Source: Zanthoxylum bungeanum
Taxonomy: Eukaryota; Streptophyta; Magnoliopsida; Sapindales; Rutaceae
DNA length: 64,000 nucleotides
Direction of reading: 5' to 3'
NCBI GenBank assembly: GCA_019454045.1
Contig: SKCR01038161.1
Location: 115,389 to 179,388 of the forward strand
The position numbers and the translations under genes are program-made. The notes under the pieces were generated by a model. The model had not been told where the DNA came from. It saw nothing but the letters and a program-made list of their open reading frames with translations, and ran no database searches. This document shows, one piece after another, positions 1-10,935 of this stretch; position 1 is the stretch's first letter; each line of letters begins with the position of its first letter.

Positions 1-1105
1 TTAAATTTGGAAATGATTAAAGTGTAAATGTTTGACTTTTTCATTTAAACAAAATATTGTCAAATTGATTTTGACTTCTTTTTTTTTTATTAAAGTTTGA
101 AAAATATCTATTTTATTTTTATGCCCATTTTCGGCCAACCCTAGAATTATAAAAGGGTTTTATTTTTTCATTCACTTCAAAAAATGTTAAGCCTCCAATT
201 ATTACAAAAAGAAAAGTTGAGAGAAAAAGTGAAGAACAAAGAAGAAATTCAAAGGAAACTTGAAGATTAGTAGGTAATTTCAATTTTTCCTTAACTAGAA
301 TAATATTTTTATGGTTCTTAGCTACAACAAGTGATGCTTGATTGTTTTTCTACTCTCTTGGTTTTATAATAAGGATGTTGGAAGCTTGAATGAAAGATGT
401 TAGCATGTATGTTATCAAAGTAAGCTTGTTAAGTGTTAATAAGCTCTCTTTTAGTCATTAGATGACTTGGTTTCTATTCTAGAGTTGTTAGGCCACTCAT
501 TAATGACCTAGAATTGTTTTGAAGTGGTGAGACTTGTTTGGTGTTGTAAAGATTAGATTAAAGTGTTGTATTGAATGAATTTTAGTTAATTTTGTTAATT
601 TGATTAATTTGAAAAATTAGGGTCCTAACCTAAACCAAAATTGGGGCTTTTCATATATGTATTGTAATATGAAGTATATGAGATTTATGAATCATTTTGG
701 TAGTGATTGGAAATCACCTAAAGTTTTATTTGGCTATTTATGACTAAAATGATCAAAATACACAATAATGGGGTCTCTCGGCAATTTCAAGGAAAATTGG
801 AGATTTTGTGTGTGAGTTGTATTTTGATGTATATAACATGTATAAATCATTTTGACAGTGATTGGAAATCACCTAATTTTGTATTTGACAAATTATGACT
901 AAAATGATCAAAATACAAACCTTTGGGGGTCTCTCAGTAATTTAAAAAAAAATCACGATTTTGGGTAAAAACTGAATTTTTGAGTATTGAGTAATTAAAA
1001 TAAATTAGATTATTTTAATTACCCAAGAAAAATTATTGAAATCGGAAAATTTTGATTTTTCATGTTCTGCTGTGTTACCCAGTAATACCGTTAAAAACCC
1101 CAACA
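1..1105 (+). repeat. copia-1 5' LTR, 3' portion
   Basis: The LTR ends in CCCCAACA at 1105, four bases before the primer site. It begins before the window, so U3 is incomplete. It resembles, in opposite orientation, the LTR at 39322-41918 around the purine-rich stretch at 200-275. No gene lies here; ORFs are short and have no matching domain. Confidence 0.8.
689..960 (+). repeat. Tandem duplication in the copia-1 LTR
   Basis: Two diverged direct copies with a period of about 155 bp. Both carry ATCATTTTG, then AGTGATTGGAAATCACC, then ATGACTAAAATGATCAAAATACA, then GGGGTCTCTC. First copy from about 689, second from about 844. Each also holds the palindrome GTGATTggAAATCAC. Confidence 0.8.
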
Positions 1106-1109
1106 AAAA

Positions 1110-1120
1110 TGGTATCAGAC
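1110..1120 (+). other. Primer binding site of copia-1 (initiator Met tRNA type)
   Basis: TGGTATCAGA starts four bases after the LTR end. This matches the first ten bases of the usual plant copia primer site TGGTATCAGAGC, complementary to the 3' end of initiator Met tRNA; the next bases differ (CGAG for GC). Confidence 0.85.
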
Positions 1121-1846
1121 GAGTCTGATTCTAAACCCATGAAATGATTAGCCCTTTAAATTTGATATTTAATCTAATATTTACTTTATGCATGCATGAA
1201 TTTTATTTAATTTGATTTAAATAAAGTGTATGACATCTTTTGCGGAAAATCTCTATTTAAAATCAGGTTTAATAATTAATATGTATTTGATACATATTTC
1301 TTGGTCCGTCTTGTCAATACTGCTTATAGATAAATTTTCTACGACTACATCCGAGAACGTGCCAAGTTGTGAGGATATAGCCAGTAGGAATTTATTTGTA
1401 CCGGAAAATATATGATATTAGGTAAATTCAAGCGAAAGCGGAATCCTGAACGTGCCAAAGCTATCAAGGTTACGTGAGTATCTTGAGTTTATCATTGACA
1501 AGTTTAACCTTGGTACGCCTCATTGTGAACGTGCCAAAGTTATCACAACGAGAAATGATCAGAACCGGAACCGAGGAGTTGCTGGTGAGTGATCGACAAT
1601 GAGTTGTCTACCTAATGAATATACGTAGGCGAGAACGTGCCAAAGCTATGAGCTGAAATATATTCATGGGGTCCACTTTTTCACTATTGTATTTAATTTG
1701 ATTATTGAATGTTTTGTATTCTATTTGGCGATTAGTGGGAGGGGCATTTTTAGATTAAAAATCCATCATCTATTTAATGCTTTATGATATTATATGAAAT
1801 TATTTTTCTATTAATCGTTTTTCGCTATCTATATGATAGATTTTTT
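1121..1846 (+). repeat. copia-1 leader with four AACGTGCCAA repeats
   Basis: Untranslated leader between primer site and gag. AACGTGCCAA starts at 1356, 1449, 1528 and 1634; the last three extend to AACGTGCCAAAG(C/T)TAT. Spacing is irregular (93, 79, 106 bp), so this is a dispersed motif, not a simple tandem array. No coding signal. Function unknown; an RNA packaging or dimer signal is one possibility. Confidence 0.75.
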
Positions 1847-2690
1847 ATGGCAACTTCTTCAAGCAACCCCTTTGCTGGTATGTTTGATTCGAATAAGCTC
1901 AAAGGGGCTGAGAACTTCACACACTGTGACTTAGATTTGAGGATTGTCCTCGGGTCTGAGAAACTATGATATGTGTTTGAGGGTCCTCCGCCCCTTGCTG
2001 TATTTGAGGATACGGCACCAGAGGAACTTGAGACTTTCCAGAAATAAAAAGATGATGATTTAAGAGTTAAATTATATATACTCAGTTTACTGGCTTCGGA
2101 ACTCAAGAGGAAATATTTTGATATGCTTGACGCATATAGTATGATGATACAATTCCGAGGAATCATTCATGAATCAAGAACAGGTCTTGGTTCATAGAGT
2201 TGCAATGGAACTGTTTCATTCAAGACTTGATGAGGGACAGGTTGTGAGCACACATGTGCTTCATTTGATCGATTTGATCGAGCAATTAAGGCGAAGTGAT
2301 TTCCCTCTGAATGATACTTTGGGACGGAGTGTCATTCTCGGTTTGCTCCCGACGTCATATCGCTAGTTTGTGATTTATTTTAATATGAACGAGATTCATT
2401 GTTTATACCATTAGTTGCATAAGATGCTTCTCACATCGAAGGAGGATTTAAGGAATGGAGTGCCGACTAGCCTTCCGAAACCTACTTCACTTTCCGCTTC
2501 TTCCCACTCCAAGTCGAAGGGGAAGAAGACTAAGGAAAATAAGAAGAAGGGCTTCAATGTTCCTCAGTAGGGTAAGATAGCATAGCCCAAGAGATCTTAT
2601 TAAGATAAATGCCACCACTGTAGTAAGATTGGGCACTGTAAGAGGAGTTGTCCAGACTAACTGGCCCAGATCAGAAAGGAAAGAGCATCG
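1847..2690 (+). pseudogene. gag: copia-1 gag (nucleocapsid), broken
   Basis: Gag forms the particle that packages element RNA in the cytoplasm. The start is the ATG at 1847 (MATSSSNPFAGMF), 737 bp after the primer site. The first frame stops at 1967-1969 and later pieces continue in other frames (for example 2169-2366). A complete CCHC zinc knuckle of CX2CX4HX4C form (CHHCSKIGHCKRSC) is encoded at 2610-2651, which fixes the end of gag. Several stops and frameshifts make it non-functional. Confidence 0.8.
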
Positions 2691-2699
2691 ACATCAGGT

Positions 2700-3158
2700 A
2701 TTTTTATTTTTTCTGTTATTGATATCTCTTTAACTTGTGAAGCTGTCACATCTAGTTGGATTTTAGATTTTGCTTGTCTTGTTCACATTTGTAATTCGTT
2801 GCAGGTGCTGAAGGAAAATAGACGGTTGAAATATGGAGAGATATAGTTGCGATTCGGGAATGGTGACTCTCTGGATGTGGTTGCAGTGGGATTATGCGAG
2901 ATTCCCTTACCCAATGGGAGACTTTTGTTAAATGACTGCGATGTTTTACCAGGATGCGTAACTAATATTATATCACTTTTTGTATTAGATACAGAAGGAT
3001 ATCACGTAAATATAAAGAATTATTCCTTGTATTTATTTGACAGAAATAATATTCAAATCCTTGAGTTTCCAAATGAACATGGTCATTATACTTTGCATAT
3101 TTCTCGATATATCTTGAATACTAGGAATAATAAACATAAACTATCTAAAAATAAATAA
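2700..3158 (+). pseudogene. copia-1 aspartic protease, active site lost
   Basis: The position after the zinc knuckle and the segment RFGNGDSLDVVAVGL...LPNGRLLLNDC identify the retrotransposon protease domain. The block from about 2757 reads WILDFACLVHIC, where copia proteases have WxLDSG or DTG followed by HxC, so the catalytic D-S/T-G triad is replaced by D-F-A. The frame is also broken between this block and the open segment at 2847-3158. Known family role: cleaves the Gag-Pol polyprotein. This copy cannot. Confidence 0.75.
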
Positions 3159-4030
3159 TAATGAACTTTGGCATATGAGGTTAGGTCATATAAGCGTGAG
3201 ATGCCTAACCTAGTTGATCAGGAATGGTTTGATTCAGGATCTCACCATTGAACCCTATCCAACCTGTGAATCTTGCATTCATGGTAAGATAACCAAAGCC
3301 TCATTTTCAGGTGTGGGACATCGAGCCACTGACTTATTGGAACTCATACATTCTGATGTATGTGGTCCCATGAGTCAGACTGCTCACATTGGTTTTTCAT
3401 AGTTTGTTACTTTTACCGATGATGTGTCATGGTACGATTATGTTTATCTAATGAAACAAAATCAGAAACCTTTGAAAGGTTCAAAGAATTCTGAAATGAA
3501 GTAGAAAAATAAACTGGTCAATATATTAAATGTCTTCGATCGGATTGAGGTGGGGAATATATGAAGGGTGAGTTCACTGATTATTTAAAGGAGAATGGCA
3601 TTCTCGCTCAATATACTCCTCCGGGTACTCCACAACACAATGGAGTGTCAAATAGGAGAAATCAGACATTATTGGATATGGTCCTATCTACGTTGAGTTT
3701 TACAGATCTGCCCTATTACTTATGGGTTTATGCTCTTTTAACTGCCACTCATCTTTTGAATAAGATTCCGTCTAAAGCTGTTCATATGACTCCGTATGAG
3801 ATATGGACCGGTAGGAAACTGAATCTTAATTATGTTAGGGTTTGGGGCTGTCTTGCATACGTCAGGATGGCTCAGCAGAATAATTTTTTACCTTGAGGGC
3901 AAAAGCTTAGGTTTGTTGGATATCCTTCAAATACGAAAGGATTTTTGTTCTATGATATCGAGCAACGAAATGTGTTTTAGCTCACTTCGCAAAATTTCTA
4001 AAAGTATAATTTTTGTCTGAATGAGGTAAT
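3159..4030 (+). pseudogene. copia-1 integrase, broken
   Basis: Integrase inserts the cDNA into the genome. The GAG-pre-integrase zinc region starts with ELWHMRLGH near 3165 and continues CESCIHGK near 3260. The core follows: HSDVCGPMS with the first Asp near 3350, a SD-GGEY block at about 3540-3560 with a TGA just after the second Asp, and HNGVSNRRNQTLLD near 3640. In the last block the expected catalytic Glu (GVSERRN) reads Asn. Further frameshifts follow 3896. Clearly inactive. Confidence 0.85.
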
Positions 4031-4189
4031 TATAGACAGATTGAACTTAATGAAATACAACCAGAGACCAATGAACCACCGGAGGAACCTAAAGTTTAAG
4101 TAGATGAAGAACCTTCATTACCAACACTCTGTAGGTCTGAAAGGGTATCTAGCCCTTCTGAATGCTTGTATTTGATACAAGAAAGGATT

Positions 4190-5000
4190 TTTCATGTTCT
4201 CTTAGTTGAAGAGACTAACCCATATACCTATAGAGAATCGATGTTGGACATCGACTCCGTGAAGTGGCAAAAGGCCATGAAATCAGAGTTAGACTCTATA
4301 CATCTGAATCAAGTTTGGGACTTGGTTCAGCTTCCTGAATGAATTGTTTCAATTGGTTGTAAATGGGTTCACAAGAGGATGGGCTTGATGGAAAGGTTGA
4401 AACCTTTAAGGCCGGACTGGTAGCTAAAGGTTACACACAACGACCTGGTTTCAACTATGATGAACATTTTCACCAGTTGCGATGCTGAAGTCTATTAGGG
4501 TTTTGTTGTCTATTGCTGCTTACCATGATTACGAGATTTGGCAGATGGATATCAAAACGGCTTTTCTAAATGGATTTCTTGACGAAGAAATCTATATGGA
4601 ACAACCAGAAGGTTTTGTATCGAGGGAAAACTCGGGCATGGTTTTTAAGTTAAGAAGTCCATTTATGTACTTAAACAAGCTTCGCGAAGTTGGAATCTTC
4701 GATTCGACGAGATAATCAAATTGGGTGGTTTTCTCAAGAATTCGGAAGAATCTTGTGTGTATTAGAAGGCTAGGGGAGTATGGTGGTATTTTTAGTTCTC
4801 TATGTTGATGACATCCTAATCATTGGGAATGATATCGGGATGATGCAGGGCGTTAAAGCTTACCTCTATAAGAATTTATCTATTAAGGACATGGGAGAAG
4901 CTTTTTATGTCTTAGGAATAAAACTCTATAGAGATGGAGAAAGGAAGCTTATTGGGTTATAACTGTAAGTCAGCAAATATATTATTCAGACATGGCCTTC
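4190..5000 (+). pseudogene. copia-1 reverse transcriptase, broken
   Basis: Copies element RNA into cDNA. Recognisable blocks are a WxxAMxSELDSI-like start near 4270, IKTAFLNGFLDEEIYMEQPEGF at about 4550-4620 and the catalytic LYVDDILIIGND near 4800. The YVDD box is intact, but the domain is spread over three frames (4482-4715, 4780-4962, 4934-5134) and the region after 4715 is scrambled, so no full RT can be made. Confidence 0.85.
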
Positions 5001-5433
5001 ATCTTTCGAAGAAGATGTGTCCACAAACAGAAGATGAGAAGATTATAATGTCTAATCAGCCTTATGCTTCGTGTTTGGGCAGTATCATGTATGCCATATT
5101 ACGTATTAGGCCCGATATCAGCTTCTCAGGTTAGTGTAACCAGCAGATATCAGTCCAATCTAGGTAATGACCATTGGATGACCATTAAACATATCCTAAA
5201 GTATCTTAAAGGTACTAAGGATAAGTTTATGATATATGGAGGAAATAAACTGCAAGTTAATGTTATACGGATTCAGATTTCCAATCAGATCCTGATGATA
5301 GAAATTCTACATTAGGATTCGTGTTTACCCTTAACGGAGGTGTAGTTTGTTGGAAAAGTTCCAAACAGGAGTCCACAACTGATTCCACCACAAAGGAGAA
5401 ATATATTACAGCTTCTGAATCTGCAAAAGAAGG
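5001..5433 (+). pseudogene. copia-1 RNase H, left fragment
   Basis: RNase H removes RNA from the RNA-DNA hybrid. This part carries the connection region (GSIMYAILRIRPDISF near 5090), HILKYLKGTKDKFMIYGG and a WKSSKQESTTDSTTKEKYI-like stretch near 5350-5420. It stops at SAKE where CRM-1 is inserted; the next residues, AVWVKNF, are encoded from 34391. Confidence 0.9.
5429..5433. other. Target-site duplication of CRM-1 (left)
   Basis: GAAGG directly before the LTR; its partner is GAAGC at 34390-34394. Four of five bases match. The copia-1 RNase H frame is split exactly here, which confirms the insertion point. Confidence 0.85.
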
Positions 5434-6400
5434 TGACGCAGAACTCACTTGGATGTTTAAGGCCAAGCAAACCCCTCACAATAGATAGAACCCCAAGCAC
5501 CGTGAATTTGATTTTGTAGGAACAAAACCCTTCCAAGGCCACAAAGAAGACCCACAAAGAACTTGTCTTTGAGAACCCTTAAGATGATTCCTTATAGTAT
5601 TCTACTATCACGGAGACACCACTAAGGTTGCCACGACTTAGATAAGTCGATCGCTTGAAATAAGGGGAAGAAATTTTGGACATAGCTAAGCTTTCAAATG
5701 AAGTAAAATTTCAAAAATGGGTGATTACTTTTCCATTAAGAATATAAGAGTTTATATAGTACAAAGAAAGAAATCCTAATAGACATAAAATGACCAAAAC
5801 ATCCTTAATGGCTATTTAAAGGCTATGCCCTTAATAGTCATTTAATAATCTAGACAATATAACAAAAATGTCAAATAAGGTGGCTAAAGTTATCAACAAC
5901 TTTGCCAAAAAATTTAACAAAAGGAAAAACAACAAAACCATAAAAATCCAACAAAGGTGGCAAGTCTTTCAAAGCCATGTCTAAATTATCTCATTGACAA
6001 AAACATCACCAAAATTCGTGGCCTTCATGTATATAGACTCAATTATGTGTTTTGAAGCCTAATAATTGTTGTCTTGACCGAATTTTTGGTGTTAGACTTA
6101 ATTCGGCTTGATTCGTCAAAAATGTATTTGACTTCCGAATTACTGGTGCGTTAATCTGGTATGACTTGGGTCAAGTGAAATAGCTTTGGACCCACTCAAT
6201 AGAAGCCCTCATGTGTTGCCATTATGCCTTGGAGTTGTGTCACACTCGACCATGGCATTTTGTGTTAGCCCCGTCATTGCGTCTCTGATCTTCTTAGCTC
6301 TTTGGCGTATGATTGTCCCTGTTGGCACTTGCAAAGGCTCTACCATATTGCAAAGCCTCCTATGACATCTAATGTTCCTTGAGTGGCTGGATTCGTGTCA
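5434..6400 (-). repeat. CRM-1 3' LTR (element orientation)
   Basis: 967 bp, plus-strand TGACGCAGAAC...ATTCGTGTCA. It pairs with 33402-34389 (988 bp). Differences are scattered substitutions and small indels, for example in the stretch near 5850-5900, so this insertion is older than those of Ogre-1 and copia-2. Confidence 0.92.
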
Positions 6401-6413
6401 TTCCCTCCCTCTT
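6401..6413 (-). other. CRM-1 polypurine tract inside the integrase reading frame
   Basis: On the minus strand CAAGAGGGAGGGAA lies directly before the LTR start TGACACG. The same bases translate in frame as the end of FQEGGND, so the tract that primes second-strand synthesis is also coding sequence. Confidence 0.8.
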
Positions 6414-7590
6414 GAAAAGTATTCGATCTCGATCCAAAAAAGTTAAGTCAGAAACAATAAATATAGCAGACACATTATACTCACCTTGTAAATCCAGCTT
6501 GCACGCATTGTCATTAATCCGTTCCAATACTTGAAATGGACCATCCCCTCTCGGTTGTGGCTTGGATTTATGCTATTCAGGAAATCTCTCATTGGCATGA
6601 GAATCATACTGCACATTCTTCTACTATATGTGATCTTTTGCTTTCTCATGTATGTGTTTCATCAAATCAGCTTTCCTTTTTCCATCTAACCATGCATGCT
6701 CATCAACATGCAATGGTAACAAATCTAATGGAGTTAGTGGCTGAAAACCATAAACAATTTCAAATAGTGAATAAGATGTAGAAGAATGAATGCTACGGTT
6801 ATATGCAAATTCCATAAAAGGCAAACAATCCTCCAATGTTTTTAAGTTCTTAGTGATAATAATACTCAATAACTGAGTCAAAGTCCTATTAAGCACTTCA
6901 GTCTTCCCATCAGTTTTGGGGTGGCAAGTAGTAGAATACAAAAGTTTAGTTCCTCAATTACCTATAAAACATTTACAAAACTGACTAAGGAATTTAACAT
7001 CACGATTTGAAACTATACTTCATGGAATTCTAGGGAGCCATACTAATTCTTTAAAGAATAAGTCAGCAATGTTAGTAGCAGCATCAGTCTTATGACATGC
7101 TATAAAGTGTGTCATCTAACTGAACCTATCAACCACTATAAAGATAGAATCTCTACCATGCCTAGTCCTAGGTAAACCCAATATAAAGTCCATTGATACA
7201 TCTACACATGGCTCACTAGGTACAGACAATGGTGTGTACAACCCATGAGGCATAACCTTATATTTAGCCTTTTTACAAATCAGGCATTTATCACACAAAT
7301 GATCAATAGCTCTCCATATTTTAGGCCAATAGAAATGTTCACTCGATATCCATGAGGTCTTAGCAATGCCAAAGTGCCCCTTTAAACCTCCCCATGCGTT
7401 TCCCTAACTAGCAACTCACACATACTACAAACAGCAATATATAATCTATTCTCTCTAAATAGAAACCCATCATGTTGGTAGAATTTACTAAAGGTTGACT
7501 TTTCACATGCAGTATAGATAGTACTAAAGTCAATATCATTTGCATAAATTTCTTTAATAAATTCAAACCCAAGCATTATTGTACTCAATG
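6414..7590 (-). pseudogene. CRM-1 integrase, broken
   Basis: Read on the minus strand. Blocks in order: zinc-binding CDKCLICKKAKY (7260-7300), PHGLYTPLSVPSEPCVDVS and [20 protein letters not shown] with the first catalytic Asp (about 7150-7240), TTCHPKTDGKTEVLNRTL with the catalytic Glu (6880-6940), then a C-terminal segment NACKLDLQGEYNVSAIF near 6470-6520. Stops and frameshifts occur between blocks (open pieces 7116-7298, 6624-6941). The region 7382-7588 is the linker from RNase H. No clear chromodomain is seen, as in CRM relatives that carry a CR motif instead. Confidence 0.85.
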
Positions 7591-7718
7591 AAGTAAGAAA
7601 GCATACCTTCGCAATAGTGCATCGGCGATAATATTTTCCTTACCTTGTTTGTAGCGGATTACATATGGAAATGTCTCAAGAAACTCTAACCATCGTGCGT
7701 GTCGTTTGTTCAACTTAC
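7591..7718 (-). pseudogene. CRM-1 RNase H, C-terminal fragment
   Basis: The minus-strand translation reads [16 protein letters not shown] followed by [17 protein letters not shown], the classic gypsy RNase H end with the ADAL motif. It is cut at 7714-7718 by Ogre-1; the upstream half is at 21378-21607. Confidence 0.88.
7714..7718. other. Target-site duplication of Ogre-1 (left), CTTAC
   Basis: CTTAC here and at 21373-21377, directly outside TG...CA LTR ends. A perfect 5-bp match proves the element boundaries. Confidence 0.95.
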
Positions 7719-7835
7719 TGTAGGCATTGCATTTTTGCATGTGAAACCAGATGATGAGTCTCATTTGGAGGCACTACCTTTCGAGTCACGGAAGCCGCGG
7801 GAAACGGATATCGGAAGGGGAAATTCAGAATAAAC

Positions 7836-7940
7836 AAGGTTCTCTGTTTTCGTTCGTGCTGCGTTAGTGTATGCGTTCGAACGGCAAACAGATTACGGGC
7901 GTTCGTGTCGCGTTCGAGGAAGCGTTCGAACGGTATCGGT
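7836..7940. repeat. Left arm region of intra-LTR inverted repeat with CGTTCGAACG palindromes
   Basis: This stretch of U3 contains CGTTCGAACG twice plus CGTTCGTGCTGCGTT. It is the reverse complement (imperfect) of the R-region stretch at 10169-10225. The better-preserved pair is in the 3' LTR at 18710-18751 and 20522-20563. Confidence 0.7.
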
Positions 7941-8364
7941 AATTCTGGTTTTGCTGCTAGCCTCACACCCCAGCCCATTTAGCTCCCCAAAGCCCATAAA
8001 ACACATCCCAATTTAATTAAATTAAACATTAAACATTAAATAAAATATTTAAACCATTTACCAATTAAATAAAACAAAAAATATAATCATACCTAATAAA
8101 GATAAATCAAATATATTAACTTCCTAACTAAACAAATCACATACTAAATTAAAAAGAAGATATGCCTAATTAAAATCAATCCTAACCAATTAAAACCAAA
8201 TATTTGACTTCCTAATCTAATAAGACATCTACCAATTTAAAATAATTGACTTCCTAATTTAAAATATTTTGTCCCCCTTCAATCTTGTGTATACCATTCT
8301 TAGGACTCCTAATTTGGAAACTAGATCTCTTTCTTGTGAGACAAGGGCAAACCCTAGCTCTCTT

Positions 8365-8374
8365 CTATATAAAC
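8365..8374 (+). promoter_or_regulatory. TATA box of the Ogre-1 5' LTR
   Basis: CTATATAAAC about 650 bp into the LTR, followed about 30 bp later by pyrimidine-rich sequence suited to a transcription start. The same box is at 19229-19238 in the 3' LTR, and similar boxes lie at 37351 and 58471 in the related LTRs. Confidence 0.65.
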
Positions 8375-9625
8375 ATGCATTAACCTAGCCACACAATCTC
8401 TCCACTCTCTCTAATACACGCCCAAGACATCAAGACACTCTCCATATCACACGTGAACTACAAGCCACAAACCCTAGGAGATACCAACCTCACGGCCAAG
8501 AACTAGAAGCAAAGACAAAGCTTTTCTCTTCATCTATTCTCCTTTGGCCGTGAACACCACAAGCAACAATCCCCATAGCCGAATCCAAAACACCTACAAC
8601 CACCATAGCCGAATCCAAAACAAACCAAACTCACCATTAGCCGAATCCAGAACACCAAAATCCTTCAAAGTCGAGACCACCACAAGCAATAATCCTCCTT
8701 AGCAGAATCAAAACACTCCCCTCCTCCACCGAGAACACATCCCCCCATACAACCCTTACAACCACTGAAACACCCCTTAATAAACACTCAAAACCAGCCC
8801 CATAAACGCCTATACACCACCAAAAATAACCACCAAAACAGAAGCCACATTCACGCCTACACAGCAGCCCCTGCACCCCCTAAAACACGCCTAAACAGCC
8901 CCTGAATCACCTCAAAACAGCAGCCCAAATCCTTAAAAAATAGTGAACAAAAACTGCACTTTTAATCCTTAAAAAACAGTGAACAAACTGCACTTTTAAT
9001 CCTTAAACAATCACAAAAAAACTGCACTTAAAACCTTTAAAAAAACACACATAGCAGTCCACTAAAACAGAAGAACAAGACCTGAAACAGTGAGCAGAAG
9101 ACACGTCAAAAACAGCAGCAAAATGAAGCCGAAGCAGAAGAACAGGACCTGAAACAGTGAGCAGAAGACACGTCAAAAACAGCAGCAAAACAACGCCAAA
9201 ACAGTGGAACAGCGAGCCAAAACGCGAAGCTAGTGAACCGGAAAAGTAATGAGCTTTCATCCCTTTCGATCTCCGCGAAACGCAAGTCCGAGGACAACTA
9301 AAAAGGTTAGACCTGAGGGTATTTTTCACACTTATTTCTATTTAATTTCTGGTCATTTACTTTGATTATATTTTCTGTATTTGTGGCATTTGTTGTGTAT
9401 ATGATGTTTGTTGTGGATTTTGGATGAATGGAAGTGTCGTCTCTTGTGGTATATAGGATGGAAACCCGGACATAAATTTCATAGCCGATTCCGAATGGAC
9501 GGTAATATGATATGTACTCGGGACACAACTCCACGTACCCCTTGAGTAAACGGCACCCTCTTTTGTTTTGTGTTGCTTTGGTTTAATTATTTTTCGTCAC
9601 TTGAATTCTGCATGTTGCTTATTAA

Positions 9626-9900
9626 TGCATGATTCAATCGAGCGCATGGGCTTAGTAAGTGGAATGAAAGATCCCCTATGGGGAGGGGTTAAAGCCCTTT
9701 ACCACGATGCTTTGCCGCGCCGGTTGATGTGTGTTCGGTTGGATGTAAGATGTGTTCAATCGGGCATACTTAATTTGATATGATTGTCTTTATGTTTGTA
9801 TGCATAATGCGATCGAGCGCATGGGCTTAGTAAGTGGAATGAAAGATCCCCTATGAGGAAGGGTTAAAGCCCTTTACCACGATGCTTTGCCGCGCCTCGC
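9626..9900 (+). repeat. LTR tandem repeat, two copies (Ogre-1 5' LTR only)
   Basis: Two direct copies of a unit containing GAGCGCATGGGCTTAGTAAG, a GAAAGATCCCCTATG block and ACCACGATGCTTTGCCGCGCC, period about 180 bp. The 3' LTR of the same element lacks this region; the LTR at 57948 has five copies. Confidence 0.85.
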
Positions 9901-10019
9901 ATTGTACTATTCGCCATTTATATATTGCGTCCCATTTCATGCATCAGATCTGTCCCCGTTCAAACGCGTCTACGAACGTAACTCGAACGCGCGTGCATTT
10001 TGCCTTATCATGCATCAGG

Positions 10020-10225
10020 TCTCATTTCCGTTCGAACGCGTTCACAAACGCCATACGAACGTGAGCATTCTGTTTCATTTCCGTTCGAACACGTTCACAA
10101 ACGCCATACAAACGTGAGCATTCTGTTTCATTTCCGTTCGAACGCGTTTACGAACGCTACTCGAACGAGAACCTTCTGTTTACCGTTCGAACGCGTCTAC
10201 GAACGCACACGGTAAACAGATCCTC
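10020..10225 (+). repeat. Short tandem array of TTCGAACG units in R/U5
   Basis: About four units of 50-55 bp: CCGTTCGAACGCG, then ACGAACG or AAACG, then GAGCATTCTGTTTCATTT. The last unit ends GGTAAACAGATCCTCTTG. It forms the right arm region of the intra-LTR inverted repeat. Confidence 0.8.
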
Positions 10226-10800
10226 TTGTATCACACATAACATGCTTAATGGAAAATTGGTAGTAATTATATGGATATAGACGCATGTTGCATTTCTATC
10301 CTTTTTGCATTTCTCTTCTTCTCGGTATCCCTTTCTTTCACTCATGATAGTTGCATTCTTGGGCATCATTATGGCATGTTCCTCTTTAATGTAAAATTGC
10401 ATCTTTGATTGTTCATCTTTGGCATACTTTCTTTCTTCATCTCTCAAGTTATGTGTTTGTATTGATTTGTTTATCATGCGGTTATTTTGACCATATTTTA
10501 TATGCTTCTTACATAGTGCGCCTATAACATTATTTGTCGTCATTTTGATTTCCTTATATTACATGCAAATATTACCATGAATATTTGTGTTTATGTTTAC
10601 ATGAATGATTGAATTCTCGAGACGTTATGTGATTGTTGTTGCAAAAGCCTACCTTTAAGCATGTGAACTCAGCAATAGGACTTGATTTCATGCATGTTAG
10701 ATGTAAACTTTACTTTTAAGCATGTGAACTTAAGATTGTGGTGCACTTGGAAATATATGTCATAGGCTTGGTTGGATTATTGTATAAATCTTTACATTAC

Positions 10801-10935
10801 AAGTGGCATAAGTAAGGGACCATTCCGAACCCAATGGTTTGAGGTCTTCCCTTGCGAGGGGTGAGTGCGGCCTTAAATCTTTGTCCCGGTTCACACTGGG
10901 TGGCGACTCCCTTATTCTCCGGTTTAGTCCTCCGT
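10801..10935 (+). repeat. Conserved U5 block of Ogre-type LTRs with primer-site look-alike
   Basis: The block from AGTAAGGGACCATTCCGAAC through TGGCGACTCC is strongly conserved here and at 21170-21300, 38797-38910 and 61300-61410. It holds a small hairpin (CCCGGTTCACACCGGG in the 3' LTR copy) directly followed by TGGCGACTCC, the same ten bases that open the real primer site at 11014. Confidence 0.75.

Larger units (their letters stand above)
1..5433 (+). mobile_element. copia-1, left part: Ty1/copia retrotransposon (decayed)
   Basis: The order is LTR end, initiator-Met-type primer site, leader, gag, protease, integrase, RT and RNase H, which is the Ty1/copia order. Integrase wording such as GILAQYTPPGTPQHNG and the RT motif YVDDILIIGND fit the Tork/TAR/Angela group; I do not assign it further. 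Every domain is cut by stops or frameshifts. The element stops abruptly at 5433 inside RNase H, where a chromovirus LTR begins, and resumes at 34390. It is the oldest and outermost element of the left nest. The 5' LTR start lies outside the window. Confidence 0.9.

Noticed and set aside
7382..7588. 68-codon minus-strand ORF as an independent gene
   Set aside because: It is the RNase H-integrase linker of CRM-1 and aligns with 39180-39320 of CRM-2.
8637..9329. Minus-strand ORFs in the Ogre-1 LTR, repeated at 19502-20185
   Set aside because: Low-complexity Cys/Phe/Val-rich products opposite a C/A-rich LTR stretch; their recurrence reflects LTR homology only.
10157..10543. 128-codon minus-strand ORF
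   Set aside because: Antisense to LTR R/U5, no recognisable domain, and not kept as an ORF in the partner LTR.
10886..10910. Possible tRNA 3' half in U5 (GGTTC followed by an acceptor-like TGGCGACTCC)
   Set aside because: The loop is 6 nt and no anticodon or D arm precedes it; better seen as a primer-site look-alike.
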